Source of the DNA: Tenacibaculum pacificus | GTDB lineage: Bacteria > Bacteroidota > Bacteroidia > Flavobacteriales > Flavobacteriaceae | Assembly: GCF_027941775.1 (NCBI RefSeq) | Contig: NZ_CP115917.1 | Coordinates: 1,038,501-1,102,500, forward strand | DNA: 64,000 nucleotides | Reading direction: 5' to 3' | Part shown: positions 38,593-47,686 of the stretch, in pieces | Position numbering within the stretch: position 1 is the first letter of the stretch | Layout: each line of letters opens with the position of its first letter | Notes under the pieces: model-generated | Told to the model about the DNA's origin: nothing | The model's input: only the letters and a program-made list of their open reading frames with translations | Databases searched by the model: none | Position numbers and translations under genes: made by a program

Positions 38593-40422
38593 TTATGCTA
38601 AAGATTGCATGGTAACAAGTTTATAGTACTCGCCTTTTTTAGTAAGTAATTCATTATGTTTGCCTTGCTCTACGATTTTTCCTTTCTTCATTACAACAAT
38701 TATATCTGCTTTTTGAATAGTAGATAAACGATGCGCGATAACTAAAGAAGTTCTGTTTTGCATCATTTTCTCTAAAGCCTTTTGAACTAATTGTTCGCTT
38801 TCTGTATCTAGTGCAGAAGTTGCTTCATCTAAAATCATAATAGGAGGGTTCTTTAAAACAGCACGGGCAATTGATAATCGTTGTTTTTGTCCTCCTGAAA
38901 GATTATTCCCACTATCTCCAGTATTGGTATCATACTTCTGAGGTAAGTCTTTTATAAATTCATGTGCATTGGCAATTTTAGCAGCATCAATAATTTGATC
39001 TTTAGTTGCATTATTTATACCTAATGAAATATTATTAGCAACCGAATCATTAAATAAAATAGAGTCTTGAGTAACAACACCCATTAATCCACGTAATGAT
39101 TTAATTTTTATGTCCTTTATATTGACTCCATCTATTAAAATCTCTCCTTTATTAACATCATAAAACCGATTTGTCAAATTAGCTAAAGTAGATTTACCAC
39201 TACCAGATTGACCTACCAAAGCAACCATTTTTCCTTTAGGTATTGTTAAAGAAAAATCTTTTAAAACGTATTCATCTTTGTATTTAAAAGAAATGTTTTT
39301 AAATACAATTTCACTATTAAATGATGTTTTTTCTTTTGAATTGTCAAGGTCACTAATAGGGTTTTTAGTATCTAGTATTTCAACAAACCTTTCAGCAGAA
39401 GCATTTCCTTTTTGAATAGCATATAATGCTGTAGAAATTGCTTTTGCAGGATTTAAAATAAGATAAAATAAACCAATATATATGAAGAATTCTTGAGGTT
39501 TTAAATCACTTTCATTAGATAGAACCAATTGTCCACCAAACCATAAAATAGCAACTATAGTTGCAGTTCCTAGAAATTCACTCAAAGGAGAAGCTAACAT
39601 TTGACGTTGCCATACAGATGTAACTAAAGTATATAAATTATCTATAGATTTTTTATATTTTTTTGAAAATGAATTTTCAGCAGTAAACCCTTTAATGATT
39701 TTTAAACCAGATAAAGTTTCTTCTATAATTGATAAAAAATCACCATTTTCTTTTTGAACTAATAGCGATGTTGCTTTTAATTTTTTACTTATTGATGAAA
39801 TAATTAAACCTGAAATAGGTAATAATACAAATACAAATAAAGTTAATTTAACGCTGATAATTAACATATATGCTAATGTTAATACAATTGTTAAAGGCTC
39901 ACGAACTAAGGTTTCAAAAGATGTTAAATAAGATGCTTGAATTTCATTAATATCAGCAGTTAATCTAGAAATAGCATCCCCTTTTTTCTTCTCAGAAAAA
40001 AAAGATAAAGGAAGTGATACGTATTTGTTATAAAGACTACTTCTTAAATCTCTAACGGTTTCCATTTGAAGAAAAACTAAGAAGTATGATGCTAAATAAC
40101 GAAATAAATTTTTAAAGAAAAATAAAAACAAAGTGATTAAACTTACAAAAAGAAGCGCATCTTCTATTTTTCCATTTTCAATCATCAAAGAAACTTTATA
40201 ATTCAGGTTTCCTTGTATATAATTTGATAAATTTTTAATTCCATTATATTCTGTAACCGTAGTTACTCTTTCTGTTTGACCAAATAATATACCTAAAATA
40301 GGCATAAAACCTAAAATAGAAAGCACATTAAAAATAGCGTAAAGTATATTGAAAAATATATTTAAAAACGCGTATTTTTTATAAGGATAAGTATATTTTA
40401 TAACTCTTTTAAAATAATTCAT
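38593..40422 (-). CDS. MsbA-like ABC exporter (fused permease/ATPase)
   Basis: 609 aa. An N-terminal six-helix membrane domain (about residues 15-330) is followed by an ABC ATPase: Walker A VGQSGSGKST, signature LSGGQKQRLSIARA, Walker B PPIMILDEATSALD and H-loop VIAHRLST. Typical of MsbA-type lipid A or multidrug flippases. Lies 1 bp after the phosphosugar mutase gene. Confidence 0.88.
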   Translation of the reverse strand: MNYFKRVIKYTYPYKKYAFLNIFFNILYAIFNVLSILGFMPILGILFGQTERVTTVTEYNGIKNLSNYIQGNLNYKVSLMIENGKIEDALLFVSLITLFLFFFKNLFRYLASYFLVFLQMETVRDLRSSLYNKYVSLPLSFFSEKKKGDAISRLTADINEIQASYLTSFETLVREPLTIVLTLAYMLIISVKLTLFVFVLLPISGLIISSISKKLKATSLLVQKENGDFLSIIEETLSGLKIIKGFTAENSFSKKYKKSIDNLYTLVTSVWQRQMLASPLSEFLGTATIVAILWFGGQLVLSNESDLKPQEFFIYIGLFYLILNPAKAISTALYAIQKGNASAERFVEILDTKNPISDLDNSKEKTSFNSEIVFKNISFKYKDEYVLKDFSLTIPKGKMVALVGQSGSGKSTLANLTNRFYDVNKGEILIDGVNIKDIKIKSLRGLMGVVTQDSILFNDSVANNISLGINNATKDQIIDAAKIANAHEFIKDLPQKYDTNTGDSGNNLSGGQKQRLSIARAVLKNPPIMILDEATSALDTESEQLVQKALEKMMQNRTSLVIAHRLSTIQKADIIVVMKKGKIVEQGKHNELLTKKGEYYKLVTMQSLA

Positions 40423-42132
40423 TTATAAATTTAATTCTTTAATAATTCTTTGAATTTTAGTGTCTAATTCTTTTTCGATAGTAACGGCATTCTCAACCGA
40501 ATCTAATGCTATTTTAACACTAAAATAAAATTTTATTTTTGGCTCTGTACCACTTGGGCGGGCTGCCATTTTTGTTCCGTCGGTGGTTTGATAAATCAAT
40601 ACATTCGATTTTGGAATATCCATAATTACTTCTTCACCAGTAATTAAATTCTTTTTAATCGATGATTGATAATCATATAAAAACTCCACTTTAGCATTGT
40701 CCATTTCTGTAAAAGGATTCTTGCGTAAATCAACCATCATTTGTTTGATTTTTTGTGCGCCATCCATTCCTTTTTTAACGATAGAAATTAAGTGTTCTTT
40801 ATAAAAATTATTTCGAGTATATAAATTTAATAATTCATAATAAAACGAACTGTTATTTGCTTTTGCATCCGCAGCAATTTCACAAGCTAATAAAGCAGCA
40901 GTTACAGCATCTTTATCACGAACAAAATCACCAACCATATAACCAAAACTTTCTTCACCACCGCCAATAAAATCAAGCTCAGGGAAATCTTTAATCATTT
41001 TAGCAATCCACTTAAAACCTGTTAAACCAACTTTAGTTTCAACACCGTATGAACTTGCTATTTCGTTTACCAAATTAGTAGAAACAATGGTAGAACCTAC
41101 AAATTGTTTTCCGTTTAATTTTTCGTTGTTTTTCCAATCATTAATTAAAAAATCGGTCATCATACTCACGGTCTGATTTCCGTTTAATAACTTCATGTTT
41201 CCTTCTAAATCACGAACAGCGATACCAATTCTATCAGAATCAGGATCTGTTCCTAAAACTATATCAGCACCTACTTTGTTAGCTAAATCAACAGCCATTT
41301 GTAAAGCTTCAGGTTCTTCAGGATTTGGAGATTTTACCGTTGGAAAACTTCCATCTGGTTCGGCTTGTTCATCAACAATGTGAACTTGCGTATAACCAGC
41401 ACGTTTTAAAACTTCAGGAATTAATTTAATAGAAGTTCCGTGTAAAGAAGTAAAAGCGATTTTTAAATCTTTACGACCTTTTACATTAAAAGTTCCATTT
41501 TTAATAGATGCTTGCCAAAAAGCTTCATCAATTTCACTTCCGATGCTCGAAATTAATTCTTCATTTGCTTTAAAATTAATATCAGTAAAAGCTAACGAAT
41601 TTACTTCATTAATAATTTCAGTATCTTCAGGTGGTACAATTTGACCTCCGTCAGACCAATATACTTTGTAACCATTATATTCTGGCGGATTATGAGAAGC
41701 TGTTAAAACAATACCAACATCACAACCTAAATGACTTACGGCAAATGATAATTCAGGAGTAGGGCGTAGGTCTTCAAAAAGAAAAACCTTGATGTTATTT
41801 GCAGAAAAAACATCGGCAACAACTTTAGATAACCATTTACTATCATGACGACAGTCATAACCAATAGCAACTTTTAATTCTTTCTTCGGATGTATTTGAT
41901 GTAAATAATTACTTAAACCTTGTGTTGCTTTTCCTAAAGTATATTTATTAATTCGGTTTGTTCCTGCACCTACAATTCCACGCATTCCACCTGTACCGAA
42001 TTCTAAATTTTTATAAAAACGATCTGCTAAATCATCAGATTTTTCGCTTATTAATTGTTCAATTTCATTTCTAGTTGCTAAATCAAACGATTCAGAAAGC
42101 CATAATTTAGCTTTATTTAAAATCTCTTCCAT
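40423..42132 (-). CDS. Phosphosugar mutase (phosphoglucomutase/phosphomannomutase)
   Basis: 569 aa alpha-D-phosphohexomutase: catalytic phosphoserine loop VLTASHNPPEYNGYKVYW, metal loop GTDPDSDRIGIAV, sugar loop GGGEESFGYMVGD and C-terminal phosphate loop RPSGTEPKIKFYF. The long form resembles PGM2/PgcA. Supplies hexose-1-phosphates for glycan synthesis; exact sugar preference not determinable. Confidence 0.92.
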   Translation of the reverse strand: MEEILNKAKLWLSESFDLATRNEIEQLISEKSDDLADRFYKNLEFGTGGMRGIVGAGTNRINKYTLGKATQGLSNYLHQIHPKKELKVAIGYDCRHDSKWLSKVVADVFSANNIKVFLFEDLRPTPELSFAVSHLGCDVGIVLTASHNPPEYNGYKVYWSDGGQIVPPEDTEIINEVNSLAFTDINFKANEELISSIGSEIDEAFWQASIKNGTFNVKGRKDLKIAFTSLHGTSIKLIPEVLKRAGYTQVHIVDEQAEPDGSFPTVKSPNPEEPEALQMAVDLANKVGADIVLGTDPDSDRIGIAVRDLEGNMKLLNGNQTVSMMTDFLINDWKNNEKLNGKQFVGSTIVSTNLVNEIASSYGVETKVGLTGFKWIAKMIKDFPELDFIGGGEESFGYMVGDFVRDKDAVTAALLACEIAADAKANNSSFYYELLNLYTRNNFYKEHLISIVKKGMDGAQKIKQMMVDLRKNPFTEMDNAKVEFLYDYQSSIKKNLITGEEVIMDIPKSNVLIYQTTDGTKMAARPSGTEPKIKFYFSVKIALDSVENAVTIEKELDTKIQRIIKELNL

Positions 42133-42169
42133 ATTCTAAGTTATATAAATAACGTACAAAGTACGTATT

Positions 42170-43126
42170 TTAAAAATTCAATTTTTCTTTAATTGTATAG
42201 TGTTTTTGCTGCGGATTACTTTTGATAATTAATTCACCTAAAAAGCCAGCTAAAAATAAAAGTGTTCCTAAAATCATCGATGTTAAAGCGATGTAAAATA
42301 ATGGATTATTAGTAACCAAAATAGCTTTTACACCTGAAAATAAGTGATAAATTTTTAGTGAACCAATAATAAATGCTGATAAAAGTCCGAATAAAAACAT
42401 TAAACTTCCCCAAAGTCCAAAAAAGTGCATTGGACGTTTTCCGAATTTAGATAAAAAAGAAATCGTAATTAAATCTAAAAAACCATTTATAAAGCGGTCG
42501 ATTCCAAATTTAGTAACTCCGTATTTACGTGCTTGATGCTGTACTACTTTTTCGCCAATATTATTAAAACCTTCGTTTTTCGCTAAAACAGGAATATAAC
42601 GATGCATTTCGCCACTAACTTTTACAGTTTTAATTACTTCATTTTTATAAGCTTTTAATCCGCAGTTGAAATCGTTTAATTTTAATCCAGATGTTTTTCT
42701 GGCTGCCCAATTAAATAATTTAGAAGGAATATTTTTGGTAATTACATTATCGTAACGTTTCTTTTTCCATCCAGAAACTAAATCGAGGTTTTCAGTAATT
42801 ATTAAATCATATAAACCAGGGATTTCATCAGGACTGTCTTGTAAATCGGCATCCATTGTAATAACTACATTTCCTTTAGCTAAACCAAAACCAGCATCTA
42901 AAGCTTGCGATTTCCCGTAGTTTTTTTGAAAACGAATTCCTTTTACAGCGCTATTTTCTTCGGATAATTGCTCAATTACTAGCCAAGAAGTATCGTAGCT
43001 ACCATCATCAATAAAAATAATTTCATATAAATAATTATTGGATTGCATAACCTTTGCAATCCAATTGTGTAATTCTAGTAAAGATTCTTCTTCATTAAGA
43101 AGAGGTATAACTACCGATATATTCAT
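42170..43126 (-). CDS. Polyprenyl-phosphate GT2 glycosyltransferase (DPM/ArnC-like)
   Basis: 318 aa. GT-A domain (SVVIPLLNEEESL, IIFIDDGSYDTSW, ITMDADLQDSPDEIP) plus two C-terminal transmembrane helices (around residues 235-260 and 275-300). This layout is that of undecaprenyl-phosphate sugar transferases such as ArnC or GtrB. Product likely a lipid-linked hexose or aminosugar for envelope glycosylation. Confidence 0.88.
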   Translation of the reverse strand: MNISVVIPLLNEEESLLELHNWIAKVMQSNNYLYEIIFIDDGSYDTSWLVIEQLSEENSAVKGIRFQKNYGKSQALDAGFGLAKGNVVITMDADLQDSPDEIPGLYDLIITENLDLVSGWKKKRYDNVITKNIPSKLFNWAARKTSGLKLNDFNCGLKAYKNEVIKTVKVSGEMHRYIPVLAKNEGFNNIGEKVVQHQARKYGVTKFGIDRFINGFLDLITISFLSKFGKRPMHFFGLWGSLMFLFGLLSAFIIGSLKIYHLFSGVKAILVTNNPLFYIALTSMILGTLLFLAGFLGELIIKSNPQQKHYTIKEKLNF

Positions 43127-43143
43127 ATATTTTATAAAAAATT

Positions 43144-43196
43144 AAAAAAGGTAAAGTTACAAAGTCTTTTGTAAACTTTATTACTTTACCTTTTTT
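43144..43196 (-). terminator. Terminator of the DUF4199 gene
   Basis: 14-bp stem AAAAAAGGTAAAGT / ACTTTACCTTTTTT with a 25-nt loop that itself can form ACAAAG/TTTTGT; lies just past the stop at 43206. Confidence 0.6.
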
Positions 43197-43205
43197 AACT
43201 AAAGT

Positions 43206-43733
43206 TTAGTATTGATCTTCTTCTGTGTGTTTCATAATTGCACCTGCTATTGCTGATACAACAAAACCTAAAAAAACATAAAACAACAAACCTAATGCAT
43301 CACCAATAATTGTTCCTTCAAACTTAGATTGCATAGCTAATTGACTTTCAATTTGTTCCTCTGTTAAACCTGCATCTAAAAATTTCCCTGTTTTAAATTC
43401 AGCAAGTTGTTCGTAAAAATCAGGTTGGATAATTCCAGTAAAAATATGCGTGTATATAATACTAATAACAGCTCCAACAAGAACAATACCAACACCTATT
43501 TTTAAAGCTTGCCCCCATATTAGGAAACCATTATTTTCTGTTTTAAATTTTTTAATAGCAAAAATAGGTAATCCTATAATACATAGAACTAACGCAATCA
43601 TATTGATAACCCCACCTGTGGTATCAAAAGTCATTCCTAATGCAAAAATTATTAGATTGATAAAAACGATAACAGCTCCATAAATTAATCCATAAGTTAA
43701 AATAATGTTTCTGCTTTGTGCTTGATTTTCCAT
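43206..43733 (-). CDS. DUF4199 membrane protein
   Basis: 175 aa with four predicted transmembrane helices (near residues 10-32, 38-58, 75-97 and 145-166) and the DUF4199 pattern (LTYGLIYGAVIVFINLIIFA, FLIWGQALKIGVGI). Function unknown. In flavobacteria it commonly sits beside a DPM-like GT2 gene, as here. Confidence 0.82.
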   Translation of the reverse strand: MENQAQSRNIILTYGLIYGAVIVFINLIIFALGMTFDTTGGVINMIALVLCIIGLPIFAIKKFKTENNGFLIWGQALKIGVGIVLVGAVISIIYTHIFTGIIQPDFYEQLAEFKTGKFLDAGLTEEQIESQLAMQSKFEGTIIGDALGLLFYVFLGFVVSAIAGAIMKHTEEDQY

Positions 43734-43864
43734 TTTTTGAGTTTAGTTAGTTGTACAAATATATTATAATGTTTTCGATTCTAAATTATTTAAAAAAAGT
43801 TTCTAAACAATATATTAGTAGTCAGCTAGTTAAAAATGTTACGAAAAAAAAGTTATTTTTTTCA

Positions 43865-43894
43865 TTGTTAGTCTAAAAAAAGAACGTAGATTTG
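43865..43894 (+). promoter_or_regulatory. Promoter of SRP RNA (TTG-N19-TAGATTTG)
   Basis: TTG at 43865-43867, exactly 19 bp, then TAGATTTG at 43887-43894; the RNA begins 5 nt later at GG. The best full-length match to the Bacteroidota sigma-A consensus in the window, and a useful yardstick for other elements. Confidence 0.75.
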
Positions 43895-43898
43895 CCTC

Positions 43899-43992
43899 GG
43901 CAAGTCCTACACAACTAGCTCCCTTTGAATCCCCCAGGGCGGGAACGCAGCAAGGGTATTAGGTTGTAGCAGTGTGATGTAGGTAGCTTGCC
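43899..43992 (+). ncRNA. ffs: Signal recognition particle RNA (4.5S-type)
   Basis: About 94 nt. Ends pair (GGCAAG at 5', CTTGCC at 3'). The conserved apical domain for Ffh binding is visible as GAATCCCCCAGGGCGGGAACGC, split here as TTTGAATCCCCCAGG and GCGGGAACGCAGCAAGGG. A T run follows and acts as terminator. Small bacterial type without Alu domain. Acts with Ffh and FtsY in co-translational targeting. Confidence 0.93.
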
Positions 43993-44088
43993 ATTTTTTG
44001 TTTCTTCTATTTTCATTTTACTCTAAACTATTTTATCAATTACTCTTTTATATCCTTTAGAAGGATTTTTTCTTTTTATCTATTTGCT

Positions 44089-45006
44089 TTATTTATCATT
44101 TAAATTCAAATTACTTCTTGGGTGATGTAATTCAACAACTTCTTTTAAATAACTAGTATCTAAATGTACATAAATTTCGGTGGTTGTAATACTTTCACGT
44201 CCTAATAATTGTTGAATAACACGTAAATCTGCACCATTTTTTAATAAATAAGTAGCAAAAGAGTGGCGTAAGGTATGAGGTCCAATACTTTTTTTCAGAT
44301 TTGTTTTAATCGCTAATTCTTTAAGGATTATAAATATCATTTGACGGCTCAGTCGTCTTCCTCGTCTGTTTAAAAAGATAATATCTTCTTCTTTTTCCTT
44401 TGGAGTTACCTCAGGACGAATATCTTTAATATAAAATTTTAAACGTTTAATTGTTGTTATATGTATAGGTACAAAACGATATTTATTTCCTTTTCCTAAT
44501 ACACGAATGTATCCGTCATCAAAAAATAAATCAGATAATTGCAAATTAATTAATTCACTTACACGTAAACCACAACTAAAAATGGTTTCTATAATGGTTT
44601 TATTTCGTTCGCCTTGCGGATGACTTAAATCAATAGCATTTATTAAATCGTCAATTTCTTCTTTTTCTAAAGTATCGGGTAGTTTTCTTATTACATTGGG
44701 GCTTTCAATTAAATCGGTAGGATTGTCTTTTCTGTAATCTTCAAAAATTAAATAATCAAAAAAACTACGTAAGCCCGAAATTAAACGTGCTTTGCTTCTC
44801 GGATCTATTTCTTTACTGATTTCATATATAAATTGTTGAACGGTATCCGAAGTAATATTTATAGGAGTATCATTTTTTTTGAGTGTATCAATAAATAAAA
44901 TTAGTTTTTTTACATCCCTTGTATAGCTGTCAATAGAGTTTTTAGCAAGACCTCTTTCTATTTTTAAGTAGCTTGTGTAGTCCGATATTCCTTGTTTCCA
45001 ATTCAT
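44089..45006 (-). CDS. xerD: Tyrosine recombinase XerD with a catalytic His-to-Arg change
   Basis: 305 aa site-specific recombinase that resolves chromosome dimers with XerC at dif. N-terminal SAM-like domain, then Arg in SCGLRVSEL, His244/Arg247 in HTLRHSFATYL and the nucleophile Tyr279 in TTTEIYVHLD. The residue matching E. coli XerD His270 (LLGH) is Arg270 here: LLGRESITTTEIY. The codon is CGT (44199-44197), one base from CAT. Numbering matches the E. coli enzyme exactly. The change would be expected to weaken strand exchange, unless it is a base error. No neighbouring mobile-element genes, so not an integrase. Confidence 0.92.
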   Translation of the reverse strand: MNWKQGISDYTSYLKIERGLAKNSIDSYTRDVKKLILFIDTLKKNDTPINITSDTVQQFIYEISKEIDPRSKARLISGLRSFFDYLIFEDYRKDNPTDLIESPNVIRKLPDTLEKEEIDDLINAIDLSHPQGERNKTIIETIFSCGLRVSELINLQLSDLFFDDGYIRVLGKGNKYRFVPIHITTIKRLKFYIKDIRPEVTPKEKEEDIIFLNRRGRRLSRQMIFIILKELAIKTNLKKSIGPHTLRHSFATYLLKNGADLRVIQQLLGRESITTTEIYVHLDTSYLKEVVELHHPRSNLNLNDK

Positions 45007-45084
45007 TATAATAAAAACTTTTATTTGTTTATTTATTTAGTAAAAATAGGGATAATAATGGTTGAAAAATAGGTTAAAAAAAAC

Positions 45085-45114
45085 TTGTGTAAAATAAAAA
45101 TAAGCCTAATTTCG
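45085..45114 (+). promoter_or_regulatory. Putative promoter of the outer-membrane protein gene
   Basis: TTG at 45085-45087, 19 bp, then TAATTTCG at 45107-45114 (one mismatch to TAnnTTTG), with the ATG 29 nt further. Confidence 0.5.
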
Positions 45115-45143
45115 CACTCTCAAACTAATGAAAAATAGATATT

Positions 45144-45734
45144 ATGAAAAAAGTATTATTAACAATTGCTATAATTGCTGCGGGTTTTACTGCAAACGCA
45201 CAAGATAAAAACGAAGCTAAAGGAGGTTTTGCTCAAGAAGATATTTATGTTTCTGGTACAGTAGGTTTTGCAACTTATAAACAAGGTGATTCTGATTCAA
45301 ATGGATATAATTTTTCTCCATCTGTAGGGTATTTTATTGCTGAAAATATTGCATTAGAATTAGGTTTAGGTATTGGTGGAACTACTAATATTGATGATTC
45401 TAAAAGTAGTTCTTTTGGTGTTAATGCAGGGGCTAAGTACTTTTTTACACCTCAAAATGATTTTTCTTTCGTTGTTGGAGCAGGTTTAGATTACTCTGTT
45501 CAAGGTAATGAAAGTGCAGCAGGTGTTAAAGGAAATGATACAAATACTTTTGCTATTGCTGTAGCACCAGGAGTTAACTATTTTGTATCTGAATCTGTAG
45601 CTTTAAGAGCTTCTGTAGGTGCATTATCTTATGAAAGTAAAAAAGAAGATGCTGATCGGGCTGAAGCTAGAAATACATTTGGTTTAAATTTAAACTTATC
45701 TGCTATCCAATTCGGATTAACTTATAAGTTTTAA
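45144..45734 (+). CDS. Outer-membrane beta-barrel protein
   Basis: 196 aa. Signal peptide MKKVLLTIAIIAAGFTANAQ, then alternating strands (ISGTVGFATYK-like, NFSPSVGYFIAENIALELGL, GVNAGAKYFFTPQ, APGVNYFVSESVALRASVG) and a C-terminal strand ending QFGLTYKF with the terminal Phe used by the BAM machine. Small OmpA-like or OprF-like 8-stranded porin family; function unknown. Strong Ala/Gly/Thr codon bias like an abundant protein. Monocistronic with terminator. Confidence 0.88.
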   Translation: MKKVLLTIAIIAAGFTANAQDKNEAKGGFAQEDIYVSGTVGFATYKQGDSDSNGYNFSPSVGYFIAENIALELGLGIGGTTNIDDSKSSSFGVNAGAKYFFTPQNDFSFVVGAGLDYSVQGNESAAGVKGNDTNTFAIAVAPGVNYFVSESVALRASVGALSYESKKEDADRAEARNTFGLNLNLSAIQFGLTYKF

Positions 45735-45754
45735 TTAGCAAATTAAATATAAAG

Positions 45755-45782
45755 AAAAGGGAAGCAATTATGCTTCCCTTTT
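45755..45782 (+). terminator. Terminator of the outer-membrane protein gene
   Basis: 12-bp stem AAAAGGGAAGCA / TGCTTCCCTTTT, 4-nt loop, then T run. Confidence 0.8.
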
Positions 45783-45842
45783 TTTATGCTTAAAAGTTAA
45801 AATAGTATTTTTACAAGAAAATATTAAAGATAAATATACGAG

Positions 45843-46259
45843 ATGAAAAAAGTTATAATAATAAACGGACCAAACTTAAATTTATTAGGAAAACGTGAGC
45901 CAGAAATTTATGGTTCAAATTCTTTTGAAGATTTTTTTAACGAATTAAAAGAAACCTATAAAACAATTGAATTAAGTTATTTTCAATCAAATATTGAAGG
46001 TGAAATAATTAATAAATTACACGAAATAGGTTTTGAATATGATGGTGTTGTGTTAAATGCTGCTGCTTACACACATACATCTGTTGCTATTGCCGATGCT
46101 GTAAAAGGAATAGAAACGCCTGTTGTTGAGGTGCATATTTCAAATGTACATGCTCGTGAAGCGTTTCGTCATAAAAGTTACCTTGCAGCCAATGCAAAAG
46201 GTGTGATTTCTGGTTTTGGATTGAAAAGTTATAATTTAGCGATTCAAAGTTTTTTGTAA
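45843..46259 (+). CDS. aroQ: Type II 3-dehydroquinate dehydratase
   Basis: 138 aa. IINGPNLNLLGKREPEIYG with the catalytic Tyr, NAAAYTHTSVAIADA, and VEVHISNVHAREAFRHKSY with catalytic His. Third step of the shikimate pathway. The last 24 bp overlap the convergent DUF4105 gene. Confidence 0.96.
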   Translation: MKKVIIINGPNLNLLGKREPEIYGSNSFEDFFNELKETYKTIELSYFQSNIEGEIINKLHEIGFEYDGVVLNAAAYTHTSVAIADAVKGIETPVVEVHISNVHAREAFRHKSYLAANAKGVISGFGLKSYNLAIQSFL

Positions 46260-47420
46260 AAACCAATATCTTACTGCAAATAAAATCAACAAAGGAATTA
46301 ACGTAATTGAAAGTAATTGCGTTTTTGTTATCCAAATAATAGCTAATATCACTAAAAAGGCTAGTAAAAGTATCATATATTTTGAAATCCATTTTGGTGA
46401 TTTTTTTTGTGTCAAAAAGAAAGAAACAATTAAATTAGGAGCAAATGCCCATAAAAAGTTAAAGTTATTTGGTGCTGTTGAATGATTCGTGAAAAACCAT
46501 AAATAGACAATTAAAACGCCTGTTATTCCTGATGTAAAAAATAATACAAAGTCTAACCATTTGCTTCTTTTAGAGTTTTTGTAATCTTTATGAGTGATAA
46601 ATAAACCGAATAAAGAAAGTGTTAATATTACTGAAAAAGGGCTAATAGGATCTTTTTTTGATTCTTTTTCTTTAAAATCTAATAAAATGTTGGTTTTTGA
46701 TATTAGATTATCTTCTTTTCCATCTTTTAAAATTTTAGAATAATTTAAAGCTTCAAAAACATAATCAGGTAAATATAAATATTCGCTTGCTGTTGCAATT
46801 TTATCTAATCGACTTCCTAAAGCGATATTAATTCCAAAACTACCCCAAGTATTTTGATGAATTTCTTTATTCATTAATTGACGTAAAGAGGTGTTTTTAG
46901 TTACAAAATCATCTTTAAAAATTAATTTATCACCTAAAACTTTTTTGATAATATCACGAGGTTTGGTAGCACAATTATCAAAATATGGGTCGTATAAATA
47001 ACTAGCATTTTCGGGTGCTGAGTTTATTTCTAAAATATTGAAAAAGGTGTTTTTTTGAGTTTCTGTTAGGTTTAAAATTTGTTCTTTTACCCAGCGTTCA
47101 TCTTGCTGAGCACTTTTTAATGATAAATAAAATGGATATTTTGCTAATTTATATTTCATGTATCCTTTAGTGAAATCAGTATAAAAACTAGGTCCACTAA
47201 AATCGAAAATTCCGTAATTATAAATTAAATCTAATTGTAAAACAGGGTCTTTTATGCGAATTGCTGTATGTCCGAATTTTTCATATAAAGCCTCTCCAGG
47301 ACCAGAAGTAATGACACTTATTTTAGAATAATCAGATAATTTTAATGTATTGTTTACTTGTGATAAAAGTGTATTTAAACAACATAAAAACAAGAAAATA
47401 GTAGTGATTTTTTTTATCAT
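46236..47420 (-). CDS. DUF4105 membrane protein
   Basis: 394 aa. Cleavable or anchoring N-terminal helix (IKKITTIFLFLCCLNTLLS), a soluble domain of about 230 residues with TSGPGEALYEKFGHTAIRI and DNCATKPRDIIKKVLGD (a His and a Cys placed as in NlpC/P60-like papain folds), and four to five C-terminal transmembrane helices. This is the DUF4105 family. A lipoprotein-acylation role has been proposed for Bacteroides relatives as far as I recall; the sequence only shows that a Cys-His active site in the periplasm is plausible. Confidence 0.78.
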   Translation of the reverse strand: MIKKITTIFLFLCCLNTLLSQVNNTLKLSDYSKISVITSGPGEALYEKFGHTAIRIKDPVLQLDLIYNYGIFDFSGPSFYTDFTKGYMKYKLAKYPFYLSLKSAQQDERWVKEQILNLTETQKNTFFNILEINSAPENASYLYDPYFDNCATKPRDIIKKVLGDKLIFKDDFVTKNTSLRQLMNKEIHQNTWGSFGINIALGSRLDKIATASEYLYLPDYVFEALNYSKILKDGKEDNLISKTNILLDFKEKESKKDPISPFSVILTLSLFGLFITHKDYKNSKRSKWLDFVLFFTSGITGVLIVYLWFFTNHSTAPNNFNFLWAFAPNLIVSFFLTQKKSPKWISKYMILLLAFLVILAIIWITKTQLLSITLIPLLILFAVRYWFLQKTLNR

Positions 47421-47548
47421 AATTGAATTCTGAAAAGTGTGATTTTACAATACAAATATCTTAATTAAGATTAAAATAAGTGTATTTTTTACAATGTATT
47501 ATTTTAAGAGTCTATTTAAATTTTAACTAAAGTTTTTTTCAATATTTA

Positions 47549-47630
47549 AACGTCACGCTGAATTTATTTCAGCATCGCATAAAGCGAAGAACTACGGCAA
47601 ATCAGGATGCGAAACTGAAATAAAATCCCT
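47549..47630. repeat. Long imperfect intergenic hairpin
   Basis: A GC-richer island in the 266-bp gap between DUF4105 and the hydrolase gene. GCTGAATTTATTTCAGC makes a small hairpin, and TTTCAGCATCGCAT pairs with downstream ATGCGAAACTGAAA with two mismatches. It resembles hairpin elements of the type CACGCTGAATTTATTTCAGC that I recall from flavobacterial intergenic regions; only one copy is in this window. Confidence 0.55.
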
Positions 47631-47686
47631 TTGATGGATTCGATTTTTCAGCTATAAAACATTTTTAAATGAAATTTAAACAGGTT

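Noticed and set aside
44089..45006. Tyrosine recombinase as sign of an integrated element
   Set aside because: Full-length XerD layout, housekeeping neighbours, no att repeats or tRNA gene.
46087..46392. Leftward 101-aa ORF over the aroQ end
   Set aside because: Out-of-frame overlap with two conserved genes; no motif.
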